Shown here: in pieces, positions 8,726 through 18,852 of the stretch
Position numbering within the stretch: the stretch's first letter is position 1
Layout of the letters: every line of letters starts with the position of its first letter
Source of the DNA: Hydrogenothermus marinus
GTDB taxonomy: Bacteria; Aquificota; Aquificia; Aquificales; Hydrogenothermaceae
Length of the DNA: 64,000 nucleotides
Assembly: GCF_003688665.1 (NCBI RefSeq)
Contig: NZ_REFO01000010.1
Coordinates: 248,001 to 312,000, forward strand
Direction: 5' to 3'
Notes under the pieces: model-generated
The model's input: the letters and a program-made list of their open reading frames with translations, nothing else
Databases searched by the model: none
What the model was told of the DNA's origin: nothing
Position numbers and translations under genes: made by a program

Positions 8726-9574
8726 ATGGAAGCAATAATTCCAATTTTGATAGTATTTTTTATTATAGTTACACTTCTTTGGGGAATTAGAATTGTTCAT
8801 CAACAAGAAGCATTAATTGTAGAAAGACTTGGTAAGTATAACAGAACTTTATATGCCGGACTAAGATTTATAATTCCTTATCTTGAAAATATAAGGGCAA
8901 AAGTCTCTTTAAAAGAACAAGTAATGAATATAGAAAAACAAGATGTAATTACAAAAGATAATGCAATAGTAAGTGTAGATGCAGTTGCTTATTATCAGAT
9001 AGTATCCCCAGAAAAAGCAGTTTATAACATAGAAAATCTTGAATATGCAATAATTCAGACTGTTCAAACTAATTTAAGAGATATTATTGGTGGTATGACC
9101 TTAGATGAAGTTTTACAATCAAGAGAAAAAATTAATATGAAAATTAGGGAAACTTTGCAAGGCGTTGCAGATGATTGGGGAATAATTGTAAAAAGAACTG
9201 AAGTTAAAGAGATAAAACCACCTAAGAATATAGTAGATGCAATGACAAAACAGATGGAAGCTGAGAGAAATAAAAGAGCTATGATTACAGAAGCTGAAGG
9301 AAAAAAACAGGCAGAAGTTTTAGAAGCAGAAGGTTATAAACTTGCCAAATATCAAGAAGCAGAAGCGATAGAAAGGCTTGGGCAAGCTCAAGCAAATGCA
9401 GTTAAAGCTTTAAAAGAGATTATAGACAATTCTGAAATAGCTTCTCAATTTTTAATAGGAGATAGATTTGTTTCTTCTCTTAAAGAGATTGCAAATTCTA
9501 ATAACTCAAAAATTATAGTCTTGCCACCTAATGTTGAAAATATATTTAAAATTTTAAATGAGAATAAAAAATGA
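8726..9574 (+). CDS. SPFH/stomatin-like membrane protein (QmcA type)
   Basis: A 282-residue protein with one N-terminal membrane helix (about 3-22), then an SPFH band domain starting RIVHQQEALIVERLGKYNRTLYAGLRF, and a C-terminal coiled coil rich in Glu/Ala/Arg (about 175-235). Such proteins oligomerise on the membrane and organise lipid domains or regulate FtsH-type proteases. The ATG at 8726 follows GGGGGAATTGAT. The next gene, NfeD-like, starts in a 4-base overlap, the standard SPFH/NfeD operon layout. A TATAAT at 8693-8698 is the only promoter hint. Confidence 0.92.
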   Translation: MEAIIPILIVFFIIVTLLWGIRIVHQQEALIVERLGKYNRTLYAGLRFIIPYLENIRAKVSLKEQVMNIEKQDVITKDNAIVSVDAVAYYQIVSPEKAVYNIENLEYAIIQTVQTNLRDIIGGMTLDEVLQSREKINMKIRETLQGVADDWGIIVKRTEVKEIKPPKNIVDAMTKQMEAERNKRAMITEAEGKKQAEVLEAEGYKLAKYQEAEAIERLGQAQANAVKALKEIIDNSEIASQFLIGDRFVSSLKEIANSNNSKIIVLPPNVENIFKILNENKK

Positions 9575-9984
9575 GATTTATAATCTTACTTGTTGTTATA
9601 GGTTTTATAGTAATAATATCTGATATTTTCATAACAGGTGGAATTTTATTTCCTATTGGAGTAGCAATAATTCTTACAGGATTTACTGCTTATTTTATAA
9701 AAAATCTAATACTACTTTCTTTATTCTTTTCCTTTTATGTAATTTTAGGTTATCTAATTTTATTTATATATAACAAAAAACTTAAAAATGCAAAACTTTT
9801 TGAGTATAAAGAAGGAATTGTCCAAGTTAAACTTGAAAATAATAAATATCTTGTAATGTTCCCAACTGGATTTAGAGGAGAAACTATCTGGGAAGCTTAT
9901 TCAGATGAAGATTTGAAAGTAGGAGATAAAGTAAAAATAAAAAAGATTGATGGCAATGTTTTAATAGTCAAAAAGAAAAGTTAA
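9571..9984 (+). CDS. NfeD-like protein
   Basis: A 137-residue protein with two to three N-terminal membrane helices (about 2-65) and a C-terminal OB-fold domain. The OB fold shows as EGIVQVKLENNKYLVMFPTGFRGETIWEAYSDEDLKVGDKVKIKKIDGNVLIVKKK. This is the short NfeD form without the ClpP-like protease domain. It partners SPFH proteins in membrane-domain assembly, and the ATGA overlap with the SPFH gene supports that. Its 3' end overlaps the convergent glycosyltransferase gene by 4 bases. Confidence 0.85.
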   Translation: MRFIILLVVIGFIVIISDIFITGGILFPIGVAIILTGFTAYFIKNLILLSLFFSFYVILGYLILFIYNKKLKNAKLFEYKEGIVQVKLENNKYLVMFPTGFRGETIWEAYSDEDLKVGDKVKIKKIDGNVLIVKKKS

Positions 9985-11468
9985 AAGGAATATATAGAAG
10001 GCTGTTTTAAATATTTAAAATCTTTTAAGATATAAATATGTAGTCTATAAACTTCTTTACCTCTATATACTATAGAATAGTATGTTTTTTTAACTACAGA
10101 TTTAAAAGCATCTTCTACTCTTTTAGGAAGTCCTCCATAAGTAACATAAATTCCATAATAATTTTTATTTTTAAACTGATTTATTCCTTTCCATAAATCA
10201 AACTGATTCATTCTCCTTCCAAGATTTATACAATAGGTTTGTTTAAAAGGTTTAACATAAAATGCAAGTTCTGAAGCTACTTGGTAAGAGTCGGAAAATA
10301 TAAAGTATTTATCAGTGTTTAGGCTTTTTATTTCATTTTCTACCTTTTTTCCAAGACCTTCCCAGCCAACAATTCTTTTAGTAGGGTCTTTTTCTGGAGG
10401 AAGTAGTTTTGTTAAATGTAATTTATCCAAAATAGGTGTATAAAAAAGAATAATTATGCTTAATCCGGATAAAGCAAATAATAAAGTTCCTATCTTTAAT
10501 AATTTTTTCTTATATATATAAAAAGCAGTTAATATATAAAAGCTAAAATATGCAAAAACTGGCCAGTTAACATATACTCTTTTTTTAAGAGAGATAAGTA
10601 AAAACACTATAAATACAAATATAGCAGGAATCCAAAGATAAAAAATTTCTGCTTTTTTTCTTTCTTTAAAACCTTTTATTAAAGCATATACAAAAAATGG
10701 AAATAAAAATACAGAGTTAAAACCTATCTGCCCTAAAATATAATCTCCTATATAATTTAAATGTAATGTAGAAGTAGTTTTATTTACACCGGCTAAAGTT
10801 TCAACATGTTTAAAAGATACAAAATTATTTTGAATATTCCATATAATTACAGGTAAAGTAAATAAAAAGGCAATGAAAATAGATATATAAAACCATTTAT
10901 TTTTAAAAGTATTTCTATTAAATATAAATAAAAAAATTAATGCTATAGGGAAGAAAAATACCATTGAATATTTAGCTAAAAATCCAAGTCCTGCAAATAT
11001 ACCCGTCAATATCCAGTATATAGGTTTATCTTCTTTATATGCTTTAAAAAAATAAAAAGTTGTTAATCCCCAAAATAACACTAATGGAGTATCTGTTAAA
11101 AATAAGATAGATGCTATATCATAAGCAGGTATTAAATATATAAAAATAGAACTAAAAAAGGCTAATTTTTCGTCTTTAAAAAGATATTTTGTAAAATAAA
11201 AAGTTATTAAAGCAAGGAAAAATCCAATTATTACTGCATTTATTCTAATTCCAAGTTCTGTATCACCAAAAATAGATGTAGATATAAAGTTCATATAGGC
11301 AATTAAAGGAGGTTTTGAGTAATAAGATAAATCTAAATGTTTAGACCAAAGCCAGTATTGAGCCTCTTCAGGTGATAAATCTATATCTCTAAATAATACA
11401 TATAAAATTCTTACAAAGAATATAGAAATATGAAATACTAAAGCTAATTTTAAATATTTACTCATCAT
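9981..11468 (-). CDS. PMT/ArnT-type membrane glycosyltransferase (GT-C fold)
   Basis: A 495-residue polytopic protein with about 10-12 membrane helices. The first periplasmic loop has the family signature DIDLSPEEAQYWLWSKHLDLSYYSKPP, in which the first Asp is the likely catalytic residue, followed by FGDTELGIRINAV. This is the PMT_2 / ArnT-like family, which moves a sugar from a polyprenyl phosphate onto lipid A, glycans or protein. A C-terminal soluble domain (about 370-480) follows. Its start overlaps the end of mraY by 4 bases on the same strand, so both probably draw on the undecaprenyl phosphate cycle. Donor and acceptor cannot be predicted. Confidence 0.85.
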   Translation of the reverse strand: MMSKYLKLALVFHISIFFVRILYVLFRDIDLSPEEAQYWLWSKHLDLSYYSKPPLIAYMNFISTSIFGDTELGIRINAVIIGFFLALITFYFTKYLFKDEKLAFFSSIFIYLIPAYDIASILFLTDTPLVLFWGLTTFYFFKAYKEDKPIYWILTGIFAGLGFLAKYSMVFFFPIALIFLFIFNRNTFKNKWFYISIFIAFLFTLPVIIWNIQNNFVSFKHVETLAGVNKTTSTLHLNYIGDYILGQIGFNSVFLFPFFVYALIKGFKERKKAEIFYLWIPAIFVFIVFLLISLKKRVYVNWPVFAYFSFYILTAFYIYKKKLLKIGTLLFALSGLSIIILFYTPILDKLHLTKLLPPEKDPTKRIVGWEGLGKKVENEIKSLNTDKYFIFSDSYQVASELAFYVKPFKQTYCINLGRRMNQFDLWKGINQFKNKNYYGIYVTYGGLPKRVEDAFKSVVKKTYYSIVYRGKEVYRLHIYILKDFKYLKQPSIYSF

Positions 11469-12532
11469 CTAATCTTAATTAAAGCAAAAGCTATAATCGT
11501 AAGAATTATAGTAAATATCCATACTCTAACTACTATTTTTGGCTCTGGCATTCCTTTTAGCTCATAATGATGATGGATAGGAGCCCTTAAGAATAGTCTT
11601 TTACCACCAGTAGCTTTAAAATAAGCAACTTGTAAAATAACAGATATAGTTTCTATCACAAATATAGCACCAATAATTGCAAATATAAATTCCTCTTTTG
11701 TAATTATAGCAACAGTTCCTAAGGTTGCACCTATAGCTAATGAGCCTGCATCTCCCATAAACATCTCTGCAGGAAAAGAGTTAAACCATAAAAATCCAAG
11801 ACCTGCACCAAGTAAAGCCATTAAAAAAACAGAAAGCTCGCCACTTCCTGCAATATACGGAAGATGTAAATACTTAGAAAGTTCTATATTTCCTGATACA
11901 TAAGCTAAAAATACAAATGAGAAAATAACTATTAAAGCAGGCCCTATTGCAAGGCCATCAAGCCCATCTGTAAGATTTACTGCATTTGAAGAGGCAACAA
12001 TAACAAACACTGCCCAAATTATAAAAAATAACCCAAGGTCTATATACAGATTTTTAAAAACTGGAAAATATAAAATAGTATTAAATTTAGGATAAATATA
12101 AAGAGCTAAAGCTATAATAAAAGCAAATAATAACTGGAATAAGAATTTAGTTTTAGATGATATCCCTTTTTTATTTTTTATCTTTATATAATCATCAATA
12201 CCACCTACTAAAGCAAAAGAAATAAAACTAAACAAAACAACCCATATATAAAAATTAGTTAAATCACACCATAAAAAAGTAGATATTAAAACAGATATTA
12301 TTATTAAAATGCCTCCCATTGTAGGAGTTTCTTTTTTTACTTGATGAGTTTCAGGTGTATATTCCCTAACATAACCACCTTTTTTATTTTGAAACTGTTT
12401 TAATCTTTTTATTAAGTATGGCCCAACTAATAAAGCAATAAAAAAAGAACTAAGTAAAGCTAAAAATCCTCTTAAAGTAATATATTTAAAAACGTTTATA
12501 TCTAAATACTGATAAAAAAGGCTATAAAGCAA
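11465..12532 (-). CDS. mraY: Phospho-N-acetylmuramoyl-pentapeptide transferase MraY
   Basis: A 355-residue integral membrane enzyme that makes lipid I from UDP-MurNAc-pentapeptide and undecaprenyl phosphate. Hallmarks in order are KETPTMGGILII (about 67-78), NAVNLTDGLDGLA with catalytic acidic residues (about 184-196), AEMFMGDAGSLAIGA (about 255-269) and the HHHYELKGMPEPKIVVR motif near the C-terminus. Length and ten-helix layout fit the family. It is outside the usual mra/mur cluster, next to a SPOUT methyltransferase gene that ends one base before it. Confidence 0.97.
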   Translation of the reverse strand: MLYSLFYQYLDINVFKYITLRGFLALLSSFFIALLVGPYLIKRLKQFQNKKGGYVREYTPETHQVKKETPTMGGILIIISVLISTFLWCDLTNFYIWVVLFSFISFALVGGIDDYIKIKNKKGISSKTKFLFQLLFAFIIALALYIYPKFNTILYFPVFKNLYIDLGLFFIIWAVFVIVASSNAVNLTDGLDGLAIGPALIVIFSFVFLAYVSGNIELSKYLHLPYIAGSGELSVFLMALLGAGLGFLWFNSFPAEMFMGDAGSLAIGATLGTVAIITKEEFIFAIIGAIFVIETISVILQVAYFKATGGKRLFLRAPIHHHYELKGMPEPKIVVRVWIFTIILTIIAFALIKIR

Positions 12533-13108
12533 TTATAGCCCCCTATTTATAGAAAATAATCTATCTAAAATTATTGCTGATGCATTCCTTACAGACAGAT
12601 GATTCCAATCTCCTGGACCAAGAATAGGTTCTAAAACATAATCACAACTTTTTACTAACTCTTCAGGCATTCCCCAACCTGTACCCATCAATATTAGATA
12701 TATATCATCTTTTTTTTCTATTTTCTCTCTTAAATCTTTATAAGATATAGTTTGAGGATATTTTTTTGCAGAAGTGGCTATAAGTTTTGGATATTTCCCA
12801 GTATTGTTTTTTATATCTTCAATCATTTCTGTAATAGAACTTACAAGCTTTACAAGACTACCAGCAGCAGATCTTTTTGGATTAAATTTACTTCCAAACC
12901 CTTCTGTCCAGTATTTTATCTGCTCTGAAATAACAAACTGCTGAGCTTCTAAAGGCTGAACTATATAATATCCACCAAGTTCATAAGTTCTTGCAGGCCT
13001 TGCTATATCATGAAAATCTAAAGTCGTAAAGGAAGTAACTATCCATTTTCCATTTTTATTAACTGCAGGATAATGTACTACAGATATATAAACATGACTA
13101 TTCTTCAT
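12533..13108 (-). CDS. SPOUT-class RNA methyltransferase (Methyltrn_RNA_4 type)
   Basis: A 191-residue soluble protein that starts VYISVVHYPAVNKNGKWIVTSFTTLDFHDIARPARTY and ends in YLILMGTGWGMPEELVKSCDYVLEPILG. The glycine-rich GTGWGM loop and the C-terminal knot region resemble the AdoMet site of SPOUT RNA methyltransferases. The N-terminal part matches a family restricted to Aquificae, deltaproteobacteria and relatives that is annotated as RNA 2'-O-ribose or tRNA guanine-N1 methyltransferase-like. The RNA target is unknown. It sits between cimA and mraY on the same strand, with 3-base and 0-base spacing. Confidence 0.7.
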   Translation of the reverse strand: MKNSHVYISVVHYPAVNKNGKWIVTSFTTLDFHDIARPARTYELGGYYIVQPLEAQQFVISEQIKYWTEGFGSKFNPKRSAAGSLVKLVSSITEMIEDIKNNTGKYPKLIATSAKKYPQTISYKDLREKIEKKDDIYLILMGTGWGMPEELVKSCDYVLEPILGPGDWNHLSVRNASAIILDRLFSINRGL

Positions 13109-13111
13109 ATA

Positions 13112-14707
13112 TTAGCTTTCTCCTACAGGTTTAGTATTATCTTTAACAAGTTTATAAATTAAACTATCAACAACTGCTTGCCAAGATGCTTCTATAACAT
13201 TTTCAGATACTCCAACAGTACCCCATCTTGAATCTTTATCTTTACTTTCTATTAAAACTCTTATTTTAGCGGCTGTACCACTACTTTCATTAACAATTCT
13301 TACTTTATAATCTATTAACTCTACTTCTGCAAGATTTGGATATTTGGATATAAGAGCTTTTTTTAAAGCTTTATCAAGGGCATTAACAGGCCCATTTCCA
13401 AGAGATGCAGTATGCTCATAATGGTTTTCCATTTTTATTCTTACAGTTGCTTCTGATATTGGCATTTTATCTGAATATCTTCTAGCTATTAAAACTCTAT
13501 AAGCATCTAAATCAAAATATTTTGGAAGTAATCCTAAAAAATCTCTCATTAATAATTCTAAAGATGCTTCTGCTGCTTCATAATGGTATCCATAGTTTTC
13601 AAGTTGTTTAATTTTATTTATAAGCTCTGGAAGTCTTGGATCTTTTTCATCTAAAGGAATATTTAACTCTTTTGCTTTATATATAATATTTGATTTCCCT
13701 GCTAAATCTGAAACAAGAACTTTTCTTTTATTTCCTACTTCTTCTGGATTTATATGCTCATAAAGTTTAGAATTTTTAATTACTGCTGACGCATGGACTC
13801 CACCTTTATGGGCAAATGCACTATCTCCAACATATGGCATATTCTTAGGAACCGGTAGATTTACAAGGTCTGCTACAAAATTAGATACTTCTTTAAGTTT
13901 CCTAATATTTTCTTTTGGAACAGTTTCATATCCAAGCTTTAATGAAAGATTTGGAATTATAGAACAAAGATTTGCATTACCACATCTTTCACCAAATCCA
14001 TTTATAGTGCCATGTACCATAACTGCTCCATTTAAAACTGCTACAATGGAATTCCATACTGCAGTATCACTATCATTATGGGCATGAATTCCAAGATTTT
14101 CTTTTATTCCTTTTTCTTTAACTTCTTTAATAATTTTTTCTATCTCATTTGGAAGAGTGCCACCATTTGTATCTGCTAAAACTATAAAATCAGCTCCTGC
14201 ATCTTTTGCAGATTGTAATACTTTTACTGCATATTCAGAATTTGATTTATAACCATCAAAAAAATGTTCTCCTATAAATATTACTTCATTTGTGTATTTT
14301 TTTAGATATGAAACAGTATCAAAAACCATTTCTAAATTTTTTTCTAAATCTGTTTTTAAAGCTTGTATAACATGTAAATCCCAAGCTTTACCAAAAATTG
14401 TAATAACAGGTGTTTCTGCTTTTATTAAATTTTGGATAAGTTTATCTTCTTCAACTTTTAGATATGCTCTTCTTGTTGAGCCAAAAGCGGCTATTTTAGA
14501 GTTTTTAAGTTTTAGATTTTTTACTTCTTCAAAATATTTATCATCTTTCGGATTGGAACCGGGCCATCCACCTTCTATATAATGAATTCCAAAAGCATCA
14601 AGCTTTTCTGTAATTCTTAATTTATCTTCTACAGAAACATTAACGCCTTCAGCCTGTGTTCCATCTCTTAAAGTTGTATCATATATCAAAACTTTTTTTT
14701 CCATCAT
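13112..14707 (-). CDS. cimA: Citramalate synthase
   Basis: A 531-residue enzyme of the isopropylmalate/citramalate synthase family that joins pyruvate and acetyl-CoA to (R)-citramalate for threonine-independent isoleucine synthesis. The TIM barrel begins [27 protein letters not shown] (about 6-32). [13 protein letters not shown] (about 213-225) and the second metal region [14 protein letters not shown] lie beyond it. The C-terminal LeuA dimerisation domain (about 400-525) is the allosteric region. TQAEG rather than the QSPG of LeuA supports citramalate over isopropylmalate synthase. The start is a tandem ATGATG behind an AGAGAGA purine stretch. Confidence 0.92.
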   Translation of the reverse strand: MMEKKVLIYDTTLRDGTQAEGVNVSVEDKLRITEKLDAFGIHYIEGGWPGSNPKDDKYFEEVKNLKLKNSKIAAFGSTRRAYLKVEEDKLIQNLIKAETPVITIFGKAWDLHVIQALKTDLEKNLEMVFDTVSYLKKYTNEVIFIGEHFFDGYKSNSEYAVKVLQSAKDAGADFIVLADTNGGTLPNEIEKIIKEVKEKGIKENLGIHAHNDSDTAVWNSIVAVLNGAVMVHGTINGFGERCGNANLCSIIPNLSLKLGYETVPKENIRKLKEVSNFVADLVNLPVPKNMPYVGDSAFAHKGGVHASAVIKNSKLYEHINPEEVGNKRKVLVSDLAGKSNIIYKAKELNIPLDEKDPRLPELINKIKQLENYGYHYEAAEASLELLMRDFLGLLPKYFDLDAYRVLIARRYSDKMPISEATVRIKMENHYEHTASLGNGPVNALDKALKKALISKYPNLAEVELIDYKVRIVNESSGTAAKIRVLIESKDKDSRWGTVGVSENVIEASWQAVVDSLIYKLVKDNTKPVGES

Positions 14708-14785
14708 TTCTCTCTCTAAAATTTAATCTTAATAATTAGCTTTTAATTATAAATTTACAATTTTATTATTATACTATGAACAAGG

Positions 14786-15457
14786 TTAAAACAACTTTAA
14801 ATTACCATTGATAATATCCTTAAATCTTAAGGATATATTCTGTTTTATTTTAGAGCCATATAATTTTCCTTCAAAATTACCTTTTAAGGTTGCATTTTGA
14901 ATATTTATTGGGATTAAGGCTACTCCATTAAATTCTCCAGTAATATTTGAACTAAATATTTTTGCTTTAATCTTATTTTCTTTTTCTTTTGCCATAGTTT
15001 TTAAACTTATCTTTATATCTTTTACAATAGGAACTGGTAAAGTCCTTAAAAAGCTATCACCATTTAGATTTGATAAAATATAGTTATCCTTAATAAATAT
15101 TTTTCCTTTTAAATTTAATGTTCCAGAAATTTTATTTGTGTATTTATTTATCTCTAAGTTTTTAAATTTTATTTTAGCTTTCTTTTCCAAAGGAAAAACT
15201 GACAATTTTTGTTTCTTATTTATTAAAAATTCCATTTTATAAAACTTATTACTAACAGCTATGTCATCAATTTTTACAAAGTTACCATAAGTTAAACCTT
15301 TTATTTTAGTTTTTAATAAATTGCCTGATATAGAATCATATTTAATGCCATATTTTGATAAATATTTTCCAAATACTTCTCTTGATGGAAATGTATAAAT
15401 AAAGAAAATAAAAAATGAAACTAAAAAAACAACAAAAAAACTTAATATCCTAATCAT
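14786..15457 (-). CDS. gspN: Type II secretion GspN-like protein
   Basis: A 223-residue protein with one N-terminal membrane anchor (about 4-22) followed by YTFPSREVFGKYLSKYGIKYDSISGNLLKTKIKGLTYGNF, the opening of the GspN family. The rest is a beta-rich periplasmic domain of AsmA-like character. GspN is an optional inner-membrane component of type II secretion. The call rests on that opening and on the position: it overlaps the GspM-like gene by 4 bases and lies back to back with gspCDEF. Sequence similarity elsewhere is low. Confidence 0.7.
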   Translation of the reverse strand: MIRILSFFVVFLVSFFIFFIYTFPSREVFGKYLSKYGIKYDSISGNLLKTKIKGLTYGNFVKIDDIAVSNKFYKMEFLINKKQKLSVFPLEKKAKIKFKNLEINKYTNKISGTLNLKGKIFIKDNYILSNLNGDSFLRTLPVPIVKDIKISLKTMAKEKENKIKAKIFSSNITGEFNGVALIPINIQNATLKGNFEGKLYGSKIKQNISLRFKDIINGNLKLF

Positions 15458-15930
15458 CCTATTGTAATCCTAACATTTAGCTTATTATTGTCTCTTGGAT
15501 TTTCTATAGAAATAAAATATATATCTATTTTTTCTTTTTTCAGGTTATTAATAAAATTTTGCAGTTCTTCAGGGGTTATTTTTTCTATTGTTAACTCATA
15601 AGCATCTTTATTTTGATAAGTAATAGGTTTAATTTTAAGTACTTTATTTTTAATACCTGTTTTTGTTGCTATTTTATCAATATTTGCAATATTTAAACCT
15701 TTTTTTATTTTAATCTGTTTATTTGAAGCATAAATACCTGCAAGTTTTAAAAGTTCATTATAACTTTCAATCTCTTTATTTAGCTTTTTTTCAAGCTTAT
15801 TCATATAATTAATTTGCGGAACTGTAATAAAAAATATTCCAACAAAAGCAATAACAAATAAAACACCAATAAAAAGTATATACTTTTCTCTTTCTTCTAA
15901 AGAGTTAAAAATAATTTCTAAATTCTTCAT
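15454..15930 (-). CDS. gspM: Type II secretion GspM-like protein
   Basis: A 158-residue protein with a short cytoplasmic segment (SLEEREKYILF), one membrane helix (about 20-40), a coiled coil (about 42-62) and a small periplasmic ferredoxin-like domain ending ISIENPRDNNKLNVRITIG. This is the GspM/PilO plan. I took the ATG at 15930. The frame extends to a TTG at 15966, but that adds 12 residues and lacks a better ribosome site. In the secretion machine GspM pairs with GspL, for which no gene is visible in the window. Confidence 0.7.
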   Translation of the reverse strand: MKNLEIIFNSLEEREKYILFIGVLFVIAFVGIFFITVPQINYMNKLEKKLNKEIESYNELLKLAGIYASNKQIKIKKGLNIANIDKIATKTGIKNKVLKIKPITYQNKDAYELTIEKITPEELQNFINNLKKEKIDIYFISIENPRDNNKLNVRITIG

Positions 15931-15990
15931 ATAAACTATGTTAATATTTTTTATACCTATATTCAATAAATAGTAGCTAAAGGAAACTTA

Positions 15991-16854
15991 ATGGGTTTTT
16001 TTAGACTTGATATTTTTGCTTTTACTAAAAATATATTAATAATTTTTACAATAGTTTCCTTTTCATTTTTATTAGCAATAAGTATAAATTCTTATATTGC
16101 AATAAAAAACTTCAGTTTACCTGAAGAAATTCAAATAAAAAAAACAAAGTATAAAGAACTATTTAAACCATATAACAATATTGCATATTTATTTAAAAAA
16201 ATAGAAATTGAACCATCTATAAAAACTGAAAACAAATCAATCCCTGAACAAAATTTAGAAACCTTACCAAATATTAAACTAATAGGAACTTTAATATTTA
16301 AAGGTAAAAAATTGGCTTTAGTTAAAGAAGAAAACTCTGAATATTTGTTAAAAGAAGGAGAAAATTTTAAAGTATATAAAGTATTAAAAATAGATAAATA
16401 TTTTGTAAAACTTGAGAAAAATGGTAAATCTTACATAATAAATCTTGATTTATCAAAAAAAACATTAAGTTTTAAATCTAAAAACAATCTATCACAAAGA
16501 AAAATTTCCAATACATATAATCAAAATTCAGAAATTCAAACTATAACTTTGAGTAAATCCTTAGTAGAAAAAGAAACTGCAGATATTGGAAATCTTTTAA
16601 AAGATGTTAGACTGATACCTGTAGTTAAAAATGGAGAAACTGTTGGATTTAAATTTACTTATGTAAATCCAAGAAGCATTTTGTATAAATATGGACTTAG
16701 AACTGGAGATTTTATAAAAAGTATAAATGGTATGCCTGTAAGAACTGCAGAGGAAGCTTTTAAAATATATAATATGTTAAGAAACGAAAATAGGGTTGAA
16801 CTTGAAATAGAAAGAAGAGGGAAAAGGAAGGTAATAGTATATGAGATTCAGTAA
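15991..16854 (+). CDS. gspC: Type II secretion GspC with PDZ domain
   Basis: A 287-residue inner-membrane protein linking the inner platform to the secretin. It has an N-terminal helix (about 12-34), a homology-region domain (about 88-155, starting LPNIKLIGTLIFKGKKLALVKEEN) and a C-terminal PDZ domain (about 200-287, with LRTGDFIKSINGMPVRTAEEAF). The PDZ domain is thought to handle substrate recruitment. AAAGGAAACTTA precedes the ATG. Its 3' end overlaps gspD by 14 bases. It is divergent from gspM across about 60 bases that must carry promoters for both sides. Confidence 0.88.
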   Translation: MGFFRLDIFAFTKNILIIFTIVSFSFLLAISINSYIAIKNFSLPEEIQIKKTKYKELFKPYNNIAYLFKKIEIEPSIKTENKSIPEQNLETLPNIKLIGTLIFKGKKLALVKEENSEYLLKEGENFKVYKVLKIDKYFVKLEKNGKSYIINLDLSKKTLSFKSKNNLSQRKISNTYNQNSEIQTITLSKSLVEKETADIGNLLKDVRLIPVVKNGETVGFKFTYVNPRSILYKYGLRTGDFIKSINGMPVRTAEEAFKIYNMLRNENRVELEIERRGKRKVIVYEIQ

Positions 16855-18847
16855 GTTTTTAATTATTTTTATTTTATTCTTTGTAGTCTTTGCAAAAGCA
16901 GAAAATATATCATTAGATTATCTTTTAAAACTTTCAAAAGAGTTTAAAAAGGAAAATAAAGTTTTACTAAATTTTGAAAAGATTGATTTAAAACTTTTAA
17001 CATATTTTATATCTTCTCTTACAGGGAAAAATATAATATATCCAGATAATCTAAAAGGAGAAATATCATTAATATTTAATAAACCAATAACCATAAAACA
17101 AGCATGGGATATTTATACTGCCATCTTAAAATCACGAAGTTATGTTGTAGTAGAAAAAAATGGCTATTATGAAATAATCCCTGAAGGATTATCAAGGAAA
17201 AACACACCACCTATTACAGAAAAACCTTCTAAATCTGCAGAACTTGCAACTTATGTGTATAAGCTAAAAAAAGCAGATATTATACCTTTAACTAATATTC
17301 TTAGAGGATTAAAATCACCAAGAGGTGTTGTTTATTCATATAATCCTGCAAACATAATAATTATTACAGATACAAAAGATAATATAGAAAATTTAAAAAG
17401 TCTTATATCTTTTGTTGATAATTTATCAGGAGATCAAGTAATAAAAATATATAATCTTAAATATGCAAAATCTTCAGAAGTATCTTCTGCAATAAATGCT
17501 ATTCTTTCTGATAATACAAAAAAAGGGGTTTTTTATAGAGTAATAAACCTAAATTCTTTAAACAGTATAGCAGTTAAAGCACCTTCAAATCTAATAAATC
17601 AGATAGATAATTTTATAAAAAGCGTGGACAAACCTTTATCTACAGAAAACATAAATCAAAGGACCTTTTACACAATAAAGCTTAAAAACTCTAAAGCAGA
17701 AGAACTTGCAAATATTTTAAATAAACTTTTAGAAAATATTCAGCTTGTTTCAGTTCAGCAAGCAAATACAAAAACAGAAAAAATAAAAGGTAAAACAGTT
17801 ATAGTAAGGCCACCAAATATTAATTCTAATAAAGATAAACCAAAAGTAATTGCAGACAAATTTACAAATACTCTTATAGTTTATGCAAATAAGGCAGAGT
17901 TTCAGGCTATAAAAAATCTTGTAGAAAATCTTGACAAACAGAAAAAGCAGGTTTTAATCACTGCATTAATAGCAGAAGTTTCTCAAAAAGCTTTAAAAGA
18001 AATAGGAGTTAGATGGCAAATTTTTGGTTCTTCAGGAGGGGCTGCATTTAAAGGTGGAATATCAACAGAAGGTTTTTATAATCTTGTTGGTAGCACTAAT
18101 TTTGCCGCAGGAATTTTAACAAGTTCTGGAAGATCTGTAAATGTTTCAGGGAATACCTTATTTTTCCCTGATTTATTATTCTTAATGTCTTTACTGGAAA
18201 AAGGAACAGGTTTTAATATTGTATCTTCTCCAAAAATTCTTACAATGGATAATTCAAAAGCTTTAATAAATGTTTCACAAGTTACTCCTTTTGCCTCAAG
18301 TCTAAAATTTGATGTTAATGGAAATCCTATAATTAATTATGATTATAAAGAAGTTGGATTAAAGCTTGAAGTAACACCACATATAAATGGAAAAAATATT
18401 GTAATGGAACTGCATCAAGAAACTAATGAAGTTATAGGTTTTGAGAAGCCACAGATTGGACAAATTAGCTATGTTGTACCAATTACATCTAAAAGAGAGA
18501 TAGATACTTCTATTACTGTAGAAAATGGAAAAACTGTAGTATTAGGTGGACTTATTTCTAAAAAGACCATAGACACAATGGAAGGAGTGCCACTTCTTTC
18601 TGATATTCCACTTATTGGAAACTTATTTAAATATAAATCTAAGGAATTTAACAAAACAAACTTATTTGTATTTATTACTCCATTTATAATAAATACACCA
18701 GAAGATATAGCAAAAATTACAGAAGAACATCAAAAGATATTAGAAAAACTAAATAAAATGAAAAAGACAAATAAAAAAATAAGAAAAGTTGAAACTAAAA
18801 AGAAAAAAGATATTATAGAGGATTATAATAGTTATTTTGGGAGATAA
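16841..18847 (+). CDS. gspD: Type II secretion secretin GspD
   Basis: A 668-residue outer-membrane secretin. A signal peptide (1-20, ending VVFAKA) is followed by N0 (about 25-110), N1-N3 repeats (about 130-350) and the secretin barrel (about 370-620), which ends in the diagnostic VPLLSDIPLIGNLFKYKSKEFNKTNL. The C-terminal 40 residues are lysine-rich and charged and could be a pilotin-binding tail. Length is normal. The order C-D-E-F is the core type II secretion order. Confidence 0.95.
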   Translation: MRFSKFLIIFILFFVVFAKAENISLDYLLKLSKEFKKENKVLLNFEKIDLKLLTYFISSLTGKNIIYPDNLKGEISLIFNKPITIKQAWDIYTAILKSRSYVVVEKNGYYEIIPEGLSRKNTPPITEKPSKSAELATYVYKLKKADIIPLTNILRGLKSPRGVVYSYNPANIIIITDTKDNIENLKSLISFVDNLSGDQVIKIYNLKYAKSSEVSSAINAILSDNTKKGVFYRVINLNSLNSIAVKAPSNLINQIDNFIKSVDKPLSTENINQRTFYTIKLKNSKAEELANILNKLLENIQLVSVQQANTKTEKIKGKTVIVRPPNINSNKDKPKVIADKFTNTLIVYANKAEFQAIKNLVENLDKQKKQVLITALIAEVSQKALKEIGVRWQIFGSSGGAAFKGGISTEGFYNLVGSTNFAAGILTSSGRSVNVSGNTLFFPDLLFLMSLLEKGTGFNIVSSPKILTMDNSKALINVSQVTPFASSLKFDVNGNPIINYDYKEVGLKLEVTPHINGKNIVMELHQETNEVIGFEKPQIGQISYVVPITSKREIDTSITVENGKTVVLGGLISKKTIDTMEGVPLLSDIPLIGNLFKYKSKEFNKTNLFVFITPFIINTPEDIAKITEEHQKILEKLNKMKKTNKKIRKVETKKKKDIIEDYNSYFGR

Positions 18848-18852
18848 TTAGT